Shown piece by piece: positions 9,369 to 16,928 of a stretch of 64,000 bases of DNA. The notes beneath the pieces are model-generated. The model was given only the letters and a program-made list of their open reading frames with translations, ran no database searches and was not told where the DNA came from. The position numbers and the translations under genes are program-made. Location of the stretch: NCBI RefSeq assembly GCF_024362385.1, contig NZ_CP101466.1:3224001-3288000 (forward strand). Reading direction: 5' to 3'. The DNA comes from Arthrobacter sp. DNA4. Lineage in GTDB: Bacteria; Actinomycetota; Actinomycetes; Actinomycetales; Micrococcaceae. The number at the start of each line of letters is the position of its first letter. Position 1 is the stretch's first letter.

Positions 9369-9404
9369 AGAAGCCCGCCCCACCAACCGGTGGGACGGGC
9401 TTCT
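9369..9404. terminator. Bidirectional terminator between the glycosyltransferase cassette and rpsI
   Basis: The inverted repeat AGAAGCCCG-CCCACC / GGTGGG-CGGGCTTCT has one unpaired position and a four-base loop. On the minus strand it is followed by ATCGTTTGG. It can close both rpsI and the convergent GT39 gene. Confidence 0.75.
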
Positions 9405-9416
9405 GTGCAAGCGGAT

Positions 9417-9920
9417 TTAGCGCTTGGAGTACTGCTGAGCCTTACGGGCCTTCTTGAGACCGGCCTTCTTACGCTCGATGACACGGGCGTCGCGGGACAG
9501 GTAGCCGGCCTTCTTCAGCGTCGGACGGTTGTTCTCAACATCGATCTCGTTCAGCGAACGGGCGATGCCGAGGCGCAGGGCGCCGGCCTGGCCGGAGATG
9601 CCGCCACCGTGGATGCGGGCGATGACGTCGTAGGCACCTTCGAGATCAAGGATCTTGAAGGGCTCGTTGACGTCCTGCTGGTGCAGCTTGTTGGGGAAGT
9701 AGTTCGCCAGCTCGCGGCCGTTGATGGTCCACTTGCCGGAACCGGGTACGACGCGAACGCGTGCAACGGCTTCCTTACGGCGGCCAACAGCCGCGCCGGC
9801 AACGGTCAGGGCCGGGCGCTCCTTCTTGGGCGCAGCTTCAGCAGCTGAGCTTTCAGAGGTGTAGCTGGTCAGGTTTTCCTCGGCCTCGACAGCCTCGGTG
9901 GTCTCTTCGTTCTGAGCCAC
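9417..9920 (-). CDS. rpsI: 30S ribosomal protein S9
   Basis: S9 sits in the head of the 30S subunit, and its C-terminal tail contacts P-site tRNA. The 167-residue product ends in the family signature [12 protein letters not shown]. The globular part begins at about residue 45 with [12 protein letters not shown] and includes [19 protein letters not shown]. An acidic, Ser/Ala-rich N-terminal extension of about 40 residues precedes it, longer than in E. coli S9 (130 residues) but common in actinobacteria. It follows rplM after 38 bases and forms the usual rplM-rpsI pair. Confidence 0.97.
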   Translation of the reverse strand: MAQNEETTEAVEAEENLTSYTSESSAAEAAPKKERPALTVAGAAVGRRKEAVARVRVVPGSGKWTINGRELANYFPNKLHQQDVNEPFKILDLEGAYDVIARIHGGGISGQAGALRLGIARSLNEIDVENNRPTLKKAGYLSRDARVIERKKAGLKKARKAQQYSKR

Positions 9921-9958
9921 GATTCTCCTTGTATAGATAAGTTGTTTGGTGGCCAGGA

Positions 9959-10402
9959 CTACTGGGCGACCTGGGTGATTTCGAAAGTCTTGGGCTGCTG
10001 GGCGGCGTGCGGGTGCTCAGCACCGCGGTACACCTTCAGCTTGCCGAGCTGCTGGGCAGCAAGGGAGTTCTTGGGGAGCATGCCCTTGATGGCCTTCTCA
10101 ACGGCGCGGACCGGGTTGGATTCCAGCAGTTCCGCGTAGTTGACGGAGGTCAGGCCGCCCGGGTAGCCGGAGTGGCGGTATGCCCGCTTCTGCTCCAGCT
10201 TGGCGCCGGTCAGGGCTACCTTCTCGGCGTTGATGATGATGACAAAGTCGCCCATGTCCATGTGGGATGCGAAAGTGGCCTTGTGCTTGCCGCGCAGCAG
10301 GATTGCGGTCTGGCTTGCAAGACGACCAAGGACAACGTCGGTGGCGTCAATGACGTGCCACTGGCGGTTGATATCGCCGGGCTTCGGGGTGTACGTACGC
10401 AC
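9959..10402 (-). CDS. rplM: 50S ribosomal protein L13
   Basis: L13 is an early assembly protein of the 50S subunit. The product is 147 residues starting at GTG 10402 ([20 protein letters not shown]), with an AACGAGG ribosome-binding site just upstream. The conserved [22 protein letters not shown] and KGMLPKN segments are present. Longer in-frame starts would add a non-conserved, highly charged leader and were rejected. It is the first gene of the rplM-rpsI unit; its promoter must lie in 10403-10620, where no clear hexamer pair was found. Confidence 0.97.
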   Translation of the reverse strand: MRTYTPKPGDINRQWHVIDATDVVLGRLASQTAILLRGKHKATFASHMDMGDFVIIINAEKVALTGAKLEQKRAYRHSGYPGGLTSVNYAELLESNPVRAVEKAIKGMLPKNSLAAQQLGKLKVYRGAEHPHAAQQPKTFEITQVAQ

Positions 10403-10666
10403 GGTGTTTGCCTCGTTCTTGTTCTGGCGTTCTTGTTTAGGTGTCGCTAGCTCGCGCACCTACTGTCTGCGCGCTACCGGAACAGAGGTGAGGGCTCCAT
10501 GTAACCAGTCATCCTGAAGTTCCGAATGTGCACGTTGAGTAGTTATCCTGCAACCGGATCCTCAAGCGGGCACGCACCATCGGAATAGGACACGCACAAC
10601 GACTACCAAGATTAGCGCGTCAGGTGGTTCGGGGTCAAAATGAGGTAGCCGGAGGCCGCTGGGGCC

Positions 10667-11362
10667 ATGCCGGCCCAATCAACGCAGGGGGATGCAGTGC
10701 TGTCAGCGGCGAACGGGGATCCCACCAGCGCACTGCTAGTTGTTGGCGCCGGGATCCTGGGAGGCATCCTCTCCCCCATCGCCGAACTCCTGATTGCGAA
10801 GCTTCTTCCGAGGCTCGGCGAGACGCCGGGACTGCAGGCAAGAATTACGACGGCGGCGCTCACCGGCATCGCATGTGCGGCCTTTGCCGCGCATTTCGGC
10901 AACGCATTGAGCCTTCCAGCCTTCCTTTTACTTTCCGTACTGGGCACCCAGCTGGCACGCATAGACATGGCGCTCCATTTGCTGCCAAATCCCCTCGTGT
11001 TAATACTGCTGGTAAGCGGTCTTTTACTGCTTTTACTGCCGGGACTATTTGGTAAGCAATCTGATGATTTGCTCCGCGCAGCCCTTGGAGCGGTTATTTT
11101 GTTCGCCTCCTACCTGATTTTGGGACTAATTTCCCCCGGCGGCATCGGGATGGGCGACGTGAAGCTCGCCGCGCCTGTCGGCCTTTACCTGGGGTACCTA
11201 GGTTGGAGCCACCTCCTGTACGGGGGGCTCGTCGGCTTCGTCTTGAATGGGGTTGTGACTGTGCTGGTGCTCAGCCGAAAAAGCCGGACTAAAGCCACCG
11301 AAGTACCCCACGGCCCCTCGATGCTCGGCGCCGTCATAGCCGTCGCATTCTTCATCGGGTAG
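10667..11362 (+). CDS. Prepilin peptidase (A24 family, TadV/CpaA-like)
   Basis: This 231-residue membrane protein has about seven hydrophobic segments. It carries the two aspartates of bacterial type IV prepilin peptidases: RIDMALHLLPN, and GGIGMGDVKL, the GxGD motif. The N-terminal methylase domain of PilD-type enzymes is absent, as in TadV/CpaA. The ATG at 10667 follows GGAGG by 11 bases. It should cleave the Flp, TadE and TadG-like precursors encoded downstream, and it is the only such peptidase in the window, so it may serve both clusters. It is divergent from rplM and separated from flp by 279 bases with its own control sequences. Confidence 0.88.
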   Translation: MPAQSTQGDAVLSAANGDPTSALLVVGAGILGGILSPIAELLIAKLLPRLGETPGLQARITTAALTGIACAAFAAHFGNALSLPAFLLLSVLGTQLARIDMALHLLPNPLVLILLVSGLLLLLLPGLFGKQSDDLLRAALGAVILFASYLILGLISPGGIGMGDVKLAAPVGLYLGYLGWSHLLYGGLVGFVLNGVVTVLVLSRKSRTKATEVPHGPSMLGAVIAVAFFIG

Positions 11363-11544
11363 CGAAACGGGCGCACCCCCGTCCAGGCCCCATCGTCGTT
11401 GCGTCAACAGCCCTGAGTAGTTCGTGGTCCACCTGCCGACACTGACTGAGTACTGAGCCGCGTATTCGAGTACGTACTTTCAGCATCCGCTAGAAAAGTC
11501 GAGTACCACTACGCATTGTTGCCCGCTACCACCCAGTGACAATC

Positions 11545-11575
11545 TCTTATTAGCGAAGTCCAGCCGCTAATAAGA
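11545..11575. repeat. Perfect 11-bp inverted repeat upstream of the first pilin gene
   Basis: TCTTATTAGCG and CGCTAATAAGA are exact reverse complements separated by nine bases, about 67 bp before the flp1 start. The AT-rich arms stand out from the surroundings. It could be an operator or an mRNA hairpin; no T-run follows. Confidence 0.7.
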
Positions 11576-11593
11576 TTTATGGGGGCAGCTGGA

Positions 11594-11630
11594 AATTCGT
11601 TGAAATCACTAAATCCAATTTCACCGAATT
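11594..11630 (+). repeat. Imperfect 13-bp inverted repeat abutting the flp1 ribosome-binding site
   Basis: AATTCGTTGAAAT pairs with ATTTCACCGAATT at 12 of 13 positions across an 11-base loop. The right arm ends directly before the AAGGAA ribosome-binding site of flp1. In RNA this hairpin would sit at the 5' side of the ribosome-binding site and could stabilise the message or control access to it. Confidence 0.65.
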
Positions 11631-11641
11631 AAGGAAATACA

Positions 11642-11842
11642 ATGACTTCTCTCATGGTCTCGATGATGGCTTTCGTCGCCGGCGTCAAGGATCGTTTTGA
11701 CTCTGAAAAGGGTGCAACCGCCACAGAGTACTCACTGCTGGTCGGACTCATCGCCCTGGTTCTGGTTGTCGGCGTCGGCTTCTTTGGGCGGACCCTCAAC
11801 ACCTGGTTCAGCACGCTGGGTACCACCGTCAGTGGTTGGTAA
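11642..11842 (+). CDS. flp: Flp/Fap-type pilin 1 (cluster 1)
   Basis: This is a 66-residue pilin precursor. A short basic leader ends in SEKG, followed by ATATEYSLLVGLIALVLVVG. The prepilin peptidase should cut after the Gly, leaving an N-terminus with Glu at position 5 and the EY pair typical of Flp pilins, then one hydrophobic helix. The C-terminus is [16 protein letters not shown]. Ribosome-binding site AAGGAA lies just upstream. The gene opens cluster 1, and its near-copy follows 23 bases later. Confidence 0.93.
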   Translation: MTSLMVSMMAFVAGVKDRFDSEKGATATEYSLLVGLIALVLVVGVGFFGRTLNTWFSTLGTTVSGW

Positions 11843-11865
11843 CTCCACCGGATAGGAGCACTGCA

Positions 11866-12066
11866 GTGAAAAACATACTTTTGGCCATAACCGCACTGCA
11901 AGCATGGGCGGAGACCAACATCAGGTCTGAAAAAGGGGCCACTGCTACTGAATACGCACTGCTCGTGGGTCTGATCGCGCTCGTTCTTGTTGCCGGCGTC
12001 GGCTTCTTTGGAACAACGCTCAACACGTGGTTCAGCACTCTCGGTACCACCGTCAGCGGCTGGTAA
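11866..12066 (+). CDS. flp: Flp/Fap-type pilin 2 (cluster 1)
   Basis: This 66-residue pilin starts at GTG 11866 behind AGGAG. The leader ends SEKG, followed by ATATEYALLVGLIALVLVAG, giving the same predicted cleavage as pilin 1. The last 16 residues, [16 protein letters not shown], are identical to pilin 1 while the leaders differ, so the two come from a tandem duplication. A 14-bp hairpin directly downstream separates the pilin pair from the assembly genes. Confidence 0.92.
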   Translation: MKNILLAITALQAWAETNIRSEKGATATEYALLVGLIALVLVAGVGFFGTTLNTWFSTLGTTVSGW

Positions 12067-12079
12067 GTCGATGCATCAT

Positions 12080-12111
12080 CGGTGTGCCGCGCTCCGCAGC
12101 GCGGCACACCG
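12080..12111 (+). terminator. Strong hairpin (attenuator-like) after the two pilin genes
   Basis: The perfect 14-bp stem CGGTGTGCCGCGCT / AGCGCGGCACACCG has a CCGC loop and begins 13 bases after the flp2 stop. Only CTTCCATTT follows, without a real T-run, so it is more likely a partial terminator or a 3' stabiliser of the pilin mRNA than a full stop. Confidence 0.6.
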
Positions 12112-12148
12112 CTTCCATTTCACGCTGCAGAATGTCCAGGGGGACTCT

Positions 12149-12547
12149 TTGAAACGCAGCCACAGAACTTCTGATAGCGGTGAACATGGTGCCGTTGCAG
12201 TCGAATTCGCGCTCGTCGCCCCGATCCTGATCGCTCTGATCGTCGCCATCGTCGAATTCTCGAATGCTTACAACATCCAGGTTTCCGTCACCCAGGCATC
12301 ACGCGAAGCGGCCCGAACCATGGCGATCACCCATGATGCCGCGAAAGCGATCGCAGCTGGCAAAGCCGGGGCTCCATCGATCAATACGAGCTTGCTTAGC
12401 TTTGACTTATCCTCTGCTACCTGTCCTGCGGCCACTCCACCGGCCACTGCATCTGTCACAGCTACGTACTCTGGCACGTCACTTACCGGATTCTTCGGAT
12501 CCTCGTTGGTCCTTAAAGGCAAGGGGGCAATGCAATGCGGCGGCTGA
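12149..12547 (+). CDS. TadE-like minor pseudopilin (cluster 1)
   Basis: This 132-residue protein starts at TTG 12149 behind AGGGGG. The leader ends SGEHG, followed by AVAVEFALVAPILIALIVA, a TadE-type prepilin cleavage site and membrane helix. The C-terminal domain has two cysteines (ATCPAAT and the terminal CGG) that could form a disulfide. The last 13 bases overlap the next gene, so translation is coupled. TadE proteins are processed minor components needed for Flp pilus assembly. Confidence 0.85.
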   Translation: MKRSHRTSDSGEHGAVAVEFALVAPILIALIVAIVEFSNAYNIQVSVTQASREAARTMAITHDAAKAIAAGKAGAPSINTSLLSFDLSSATCPAATPPATASVTATYSGTSLTGFFGSSLVLKGKGAMQCGG

Positions 12548-13500
12548 GAAATCCACGGGTCAAGGATTCGCGTGAGCACGGAGCGGCGGGCGTTGTGGTC
12601 GCCGTCATGATGCTCGTCCTCATTGGCGCGGGCGCAATGGCGGTGGACGTCGGTCAGATATACGCCGAGCGTGCGCAGCTGCAGAACGGCGCGGACGCAG
12701 GTGCACTTGCTGTCGCAAGAAGTTGCGATCCTGGTCCATGCACGGCATCACTGGCCGCGCCGCTTGCCAACGCGAACTCGAACGATGGCAGCAGCGACGC
12801 TGTTGTGGACCTAAGCGTCGCAGGCAAGGTAACGGTCACAACCTCAACGAGGAATGGTTCGAACAGCTTTCTGGCAAAAATGTTTGCCAGTGCCCTGAAC
12901 AGCAGCCCGGTGACCGTGGGGGCGACAGCGACGGCAACCTGGGGCCATCCTGGATCTGGGCCAGCGACTCTCCCCATCACGTTCGCGCCTTGCCAATTCG
13001 ATGTCGACGGAAGCTTGCACACGATCCTTGTTCATGGGAGCCAGACCTGCGTCAGCGATAACCCTTCTGGGGCAGCCGTTGCCGGCGGGTTCGAATGGCT
13101 CTCACCGGACCCGGGGAAGTGCGGCACCACTGTATATCCCGATGATCCTGCTACTCCGGGCTTAACGGATCCGTATGCGAAGACAGACACCGGGCTTAAC
13201 ATGCCAAGCATTTGCAAGCCCGTCATTGAGAGCTACCTCAACAAAGTTGTTCTCATTCCCGTTTACTCGAGCGTCACGGGGACGGGCTCAAACGCCAAGT
13301 ACTACATCAAGGGATTTGCGGCCTACCTGCTGGTTGGTTACAACTTCCCGGGCATGAGCGGCGGCGACCTGACCGGGCTGGGCGGCAGCGATAAAGGAAT
13401 CCGGGGAAGGTTCGTCAGCTGGGTCGCCGATCCGTCACTGTACGGCGACGGCGGCTATTCCGGTGGCGGCGCGGATCTACCGCCGCATCTCGTTAAGTAG
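12535..13500 (+). CDS. TadG-like Flp pilus assembly protein (cluster 1)
   Basis: This is a 321-residue membrane-anchored protein. The N-terminus REHGAAGVVVAVMMLVLIGA resembles a TadE/TadG processing or anchoring region, followed by AVDVGQIYAERAQLQNGADA, the conserved TadG-type segment. The remainder is an extracytoplasmic domain with six cysteines. It starts at ATG 12535 within the tadE gene, the same overlap as in cluster 2. The start shares codons with the tadE C-terminal Cys-Gly-Gly. Confidence 0.85.
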   Translation: MRRLRNPRVKDSREHGAAGVVVAVMMLVLIGAGAMAVDVGQIYAERAQLQNGADAGALAVARSCDPGPCTASLAAPLANANSNDGSSDAVVDLSVAGKVTVTTSTRNGSNSFLAKMFASALNSSPVTVGATATATWGHPGSGPATLPITFAPCQFDVDGSLHTILVHGSQTCVSDNPSGAAVAGGFEWLSPDPGKCGTTVYPDDPATPGLTDPYAKTDTGLNMPSICKPVIESYLNKVVLIPVYSSVTGTGSNAKYYIKGFAAYLLVGYNFPGMSGGDLTGLGGSDKGIRGRFVSWVADPSLYGDGGYSGGGADLPPHLVK

Positions 13501-13519
13501 AAAGCCTAAGGGGAAAGTA

Positions 13520-14290
13520 ATGAAAGCACGCCTACTGGGAGGCATTGCCGCGCTGGTTGTTGCAGTCATCGGCACGGTCCTTCTCTTCAATTACGTCCAA
13601 GGCGCGGACCGACGCGCATTGGCGAACACCGAAACAGAGGACGTACTGGTTGTAAAGCAGAGCATCCCGGCCGGAACGCTTACCAGCCAACTCGCGCAGT
13701 ACGTCGCCACCAAAACAGTGCCACGTAGCGCCGTCGCAGCCGATGGAGTTCACGATCTAAGCTCCCTGGGATCGACTGTTACTTCAGTGGCGTTGGTGCC
13801 CGGCGAGCAACTCCTCAGCAGTCGCTTGGTTGATGCAAATGCCTATCTCGGCCCCTCCCGGGTTGCTGTTCCTGCCGGGCTTCAGGAGATCACTCTTCGC
13901 CTTGGTATAGAGAGGGTCGTGGGCGGCAAGATTCAGGCCGTCGACACAGTGGGCGTCTTCATCTCCATGGCCGACTCCACGGGAGGCGGAAACGGAACCC
14001 AGCTGACGTTCCATAAGGTTCTCGTCACGGCCGTTCAGTTCAGTTCGGGAGCCGCCGCGCAAACGCAGGCGCAATCGACCCAAGGGAGCTCGTCGGGTGC
14101 CCTCAACGCCGCCAGCGAGAACAAGCCGGCAACAACCGACACTTACCTCATCACGTTCGCCAGGGACGCCGTTGACACCGAAAAGCTCGTATATGCCGCT
14201 GAATTCGGGAAGGTTTACCTTTCGAAGGAACCGGCAGACGCGACCGAGGGAACCAACGGTGTAGTCAACCAAACGAAGGTATTCAAATGA
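13520..14290 (+). CDS. cpaB: CpaB/RcpC-like SAF-domain pilus assembly protein (cluster 1)
   Basis: This 256-residue protein has one N-terminal membrane segment (MKARLLGGIAALVVAVIGT), then a SAF-type beta domain beginning VLVVKQSIPAGT, and a conserved mid-region RVAVPAGLQEITLRLG. The ATG at 13520 follows AGGGGAAAG; the 19 codons upstream of it in frame overlap the previous gene and are not conserved. In Gram-negatives CpaB/RcpC helps the secretin; here, without an outer membrane, the role is less clear. Its stop overlaps the cpaE start as ATGA. Confidence 0.85.
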   Translation: MKARLLGGIAALVVAVIGTVLLFNYVQGADRRALANTETEDVLVVKQSIPAGTLTSQLAQYVATKTVPRSAVAADGVHDLSSLGSTVTSVALVPGEQLLSSRLVDANAYLGPSRVAVPAGLQEITLRLGIERVVGGKIQAVDTVGVFISMADSTGGGNGTQLTFHKVLVTAVQFSSGAAAQTQAQSTQGSSSGALNAASENKPATTDTYLITFARDAVDTEKLVYAAEFGKVYLSKEPADATEGTNGVVNQTKVFK

Positions 14291-15486
14291 GCCGGTTCAT
14301 CCTGATCTCACCATCCGTGGACTACGAGCGGAAGGTTCGGTCGTCCGTGGCGCCGCTCAGCGGCTCGTTGCAGTACTTCCAAGCCGCCTACCTCCCGGAC
14401 TCACCCGACGATATCCTGCGGCAGCAAGCAGGCGAGCCTCCGGAAGTGCTCATTCTTGGCCCTGGTCTTCCGCAGGAGGACGCTCTCAAGTTCGCCGCGG
14501 TCATGGACCTTCAATATCCGGAAATTAGCATCGTCCTGGCGGCGGATGACGACGGCGAGCTTGCCTTGAACGCGATGCGATCAGGCATCCGCGACCTGAT
14601 CCCGCCGACAGCCGACATGGACCAGGTCCGGGCACTGGTGGAACGGGCAAGCCTTGCCGCGGCCGGACGTAGGCGCGGCTTGGCCCCTAACACTGCTGAG
14701 CGTCCTGCCGCTGAAGGAGGACGGGTCATCGCCGTTATGTCGCCCAAAGGCGGCGTAGGGAAGACGACGGTCGCAAGCAATCTGGCGATCGGCTTGGGGC
14801 TGGTATCACCCATGAGCGTCGTGATCGTCGACTTGGATCTCCAGTTCGGGGACATTGCCAGCGGCCTGATGCTGGATCCTGAATTCACGATCACGGAGGC
14901 CGTAGTCGGTGCCGCCAGCCAGGACGCGATGGTGCTCAAGACATATTTGTCGCTGCACCCCAGCAACATTTATGTCCTGTGTGCACCTCGCAATCCCATC
15001 GACATGGATCGGATATCCGGCGAAAATATCAGCCACCTGCTGCGCCAATTGCGGGCCGAATTCCAGTATGTGGTGGTCGATACCGCACCCGGCCTGGGCG
15101 AGCATGTGCTGGCAACACTGGAGCAGGCGACAGACGCTGTTTGGGTGTGCGGCATGGACGTTCCCAGCATTCGTGGATTGCGAACTGGGTTCCAAATCCT
15201 TTCGGAACTCGATCTACTCCCCGATAACCGGCACGTTGTCCTCAACATGGCCGATCGGCGGACAGGCCTTACGGTCCAGGACGTGGAGGCCACCATTGGC
15301 GCTCCGGTTGACGTTGTCCTACCTAAGTCCCGCGCGGTGCCGTTCTCCACGAACAAAGGAGTCCCCCTTCTCCAGGACGGAAGCCGGGATGGAGCGGCCA
15401 AGGGCTTGCGCAAATTGGTCGAGCGTTTCAAACCTAACTGGGAAGCGCCACGCAAGAAGGTTCACAGAAGGGCGGTAGTGCAGTGA
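14287..15486 (+). CDS. cpaE: CpaE/TadZ-like MinD-family ATPase (cluster 1)
   Basis: This 399-residue cytoplasmic protein has an N-terminal receiver-like domain (1 to about 125) and a C-terminal ParA/MinD ATPase with deviant Walker A KGGVGKTT at 154-161 and the following VVIVDLDLQFGDIASG. The position where a receiver domain carries its phosphorylated Asp reads LILGPGLP, so phosphorylation there is unlikely. TadZ/CpaE proteins locate the pilus machine at the pole. The gene is coupled on both sides by 4-base overlaps. Confidence 0.9.
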   Translation: MSRFILISPSVDYERKVRSSVAPLSGSLQYFQAAYLPDSPDDILRQQAGEPPEVLILGPGLPQEDALKFAAVMDLQYPEISIVLAADDDGELALNAMRSGIRDLIPPTADMDQVRALVERASLAAAGRRRGLAPNTAERPAAEGGRVIAVMSPKGGVGKTTVASNLAIGLGLVSPMSVVIVDLDLQFGDIASGLMLDPEFTITEAVVGAASQDAMVLKTYLSLHPSNIYVLCAPRNPIDMDRISGENISHLLRQLRAEFQYVVVDTAPGLGEHVLATLEQATDAVWVCGMDVPSIRGLRTGFQILSELDLLPDNRHVVLNMADRRTGLTVQDVEATIGAPVDVVLPKSRAVPFSTNKGVPLLQDGSRDGAAKGLRKLVERFKPNWEAPRKKVHRRAVVQ

Positions 15487-16928
15487 CTCTCTCAAATCGA
15501 TTTGCAAAGCTGCGTGGCGAATCCGACCCCCCAGCGTCACAATTCTCCCCACATGCCGCGTCGACTTTGGGGGCCATCCAGCAGGCCCAGGCAGCAGAGC
15601 AAGCCCAAGCCCCGGTGACAGTGGAAGTTACCGGCGGGATTGCGAGCGAAGCGCTTACAGGCCTTAAGGAGCGTGCGAGCCAGGCACTATACGAAAGGCT
15701 TGGCTCCCGGATCACTGACTCATCCCTTGAGGAGACGGAACTCCATCAGTTTGTGAAAGATGAACTGAAGGCAGTCGTTGATGAGGAACAGGTCCCACTG
15801 TCACAAGGTGAGCGACAGCGACTCACGCGGGAGATCATCGACGATGTCCTGGGACACGGGCCGCTGCAGCGGTACCTGGATGACCCGTCAGTCACAGAAA
15901 TCATGGTGAACAGGGCGGACCAGATTTATGTAGAGCGAAACGGCCACCTGTTCCTCACTGACACTAAGTTCAGTAATGAGGAGGCGCTGCGGAGGGTCAT
16001 CGAACGGATTGTCACCCGAATTGGTCGGCGGATCGATGAATCCTCCCCGCTTGTGGATGCACGGCTGGCAGATGGATCGCGCGTGAACGCCATCATTCCC
16101 CCGTTGGCCGTCAACGGAGCGTCTCTGACTATTCGAAAGTTCGGACGTGAGGCGCTGACGGTACAAAAACTGATCAGCTTTGGAAGCCTGTCTCCGGAAA
16201 TGGCCGAACTACTCCAGGCTTGTGTCCTGGCCCGGATGAACATCATCGTCTCCGGCGGTACCGGCACCGGTAAAACGACCATGCTGAATGTCCTTTCGTC
16301 CTTTATCCCTGCCACAGACCGCATTGTGACCATTGAGGACGCCGTGGAACTGCAGCTCCAGCAGGACCACGTGGTCAGGCTGGAAAGCCGGCCGGCGAAC
16401 ATTGAGGGCAAAGGTGAAGTGTCCATCCGTGACCTGGTCCGCAACTCCCTCCGCATGAGGCCGGACCGGATCGTGGTTGGTGAGGTCCGCGGGGGCGAAT
16501 CTCTCGACATGCTGCAAGCGATGAACACGGGTCACGACGGTTCAATCTCGACCGTGCATGCTAACTCACCACGGGACGCGGTGGCCCGGCTGGAAACCCT
16601 CGTCCTGATGGCGGGGATGGACTTGCCCCTCAGGGCGATCCGGGAGCAGATCGCCTCAGCGGTCAACCTGATCGTGCATATCTCCCGGCTCCGCGACGGA
16701 ACCCGCCGGGTTACTCACATAACTGAAGTGCAGGGCATGGAGGGCGACATCGTCACGCTTCAAGATGCTTTCGTCTTCGACTACTCTGCGGGCATTGACG
16801 CGAACGGCCGATTCCTTGGGAAACCTGTACCCACTGGAGTCCGGCCCCGCTTCACGGACAGATTCGAGGAACTGGGTATCAAAATCTCGCCTGCCGTTTT
16901 TGGCGCACAAGTGCCAAGGAGTCGATAG
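15483..16928 (+). CDS. cpaF: CpaF/TadA secretion ATPase (cluster 1)
   Basis: This is a 481-residue VirB11-family hexameric ATPase that powers Flp pilus assembly from the cytoplasmic face. An N-terminal helical domain is followed by the catalytic core with Walker A GGTGTGKTT at 258-266, the Asp-box TIEDAVELQLQQDHVV, a Walker B region containing IVVGEVRGGE, and the His box TGHDGSISTVHANSP. It starts at GTG 15483, overlapping cpaE by four bases. It is very close to the cluster 2 copy, especially from the Asp-box to RLRDGTRR. Confidence 0.95.
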   Translation: MTLSNRFAKLRGESDPPASQFSPHAASTLGAIQQAQAAEQAQAPVTVEVTGGIASEALTGLKERASQALYERLGSRITDSSLEETELHQFVKDELKAVVDEEQVPLSQGERQRLTREIIDDVLGHGPLQRYLDDPSVTEIMVNRADQIYVERNGHLFLTDTKFSNEEALRRVIERIVTRIGRRIDESSPLVDARLADGSRVNAIIPPLAVNGASLTIRKFGREALTVQKLISFGSLSPEMAELLQACVLARMNIIVSGGTGTGKTTMLNVLSSFIPATDRIVTIEDAVELQLQQDHVVRLESRPANIEGKGEVSIRDLVRNSLRMRPDRIVVGEVRGGESLDMLQAMNTGHDGSISTVHANSPRDAVARLETLVLMAGMDLPLRAIREQIASAVNLIVHISRLRDGTRRVTHITEVQGMEGDIVTLQDAFVFDYSAGIDANGRFLGKPVPTGVRPRFTDRFEELGIKISPAVFGAQVPRSR

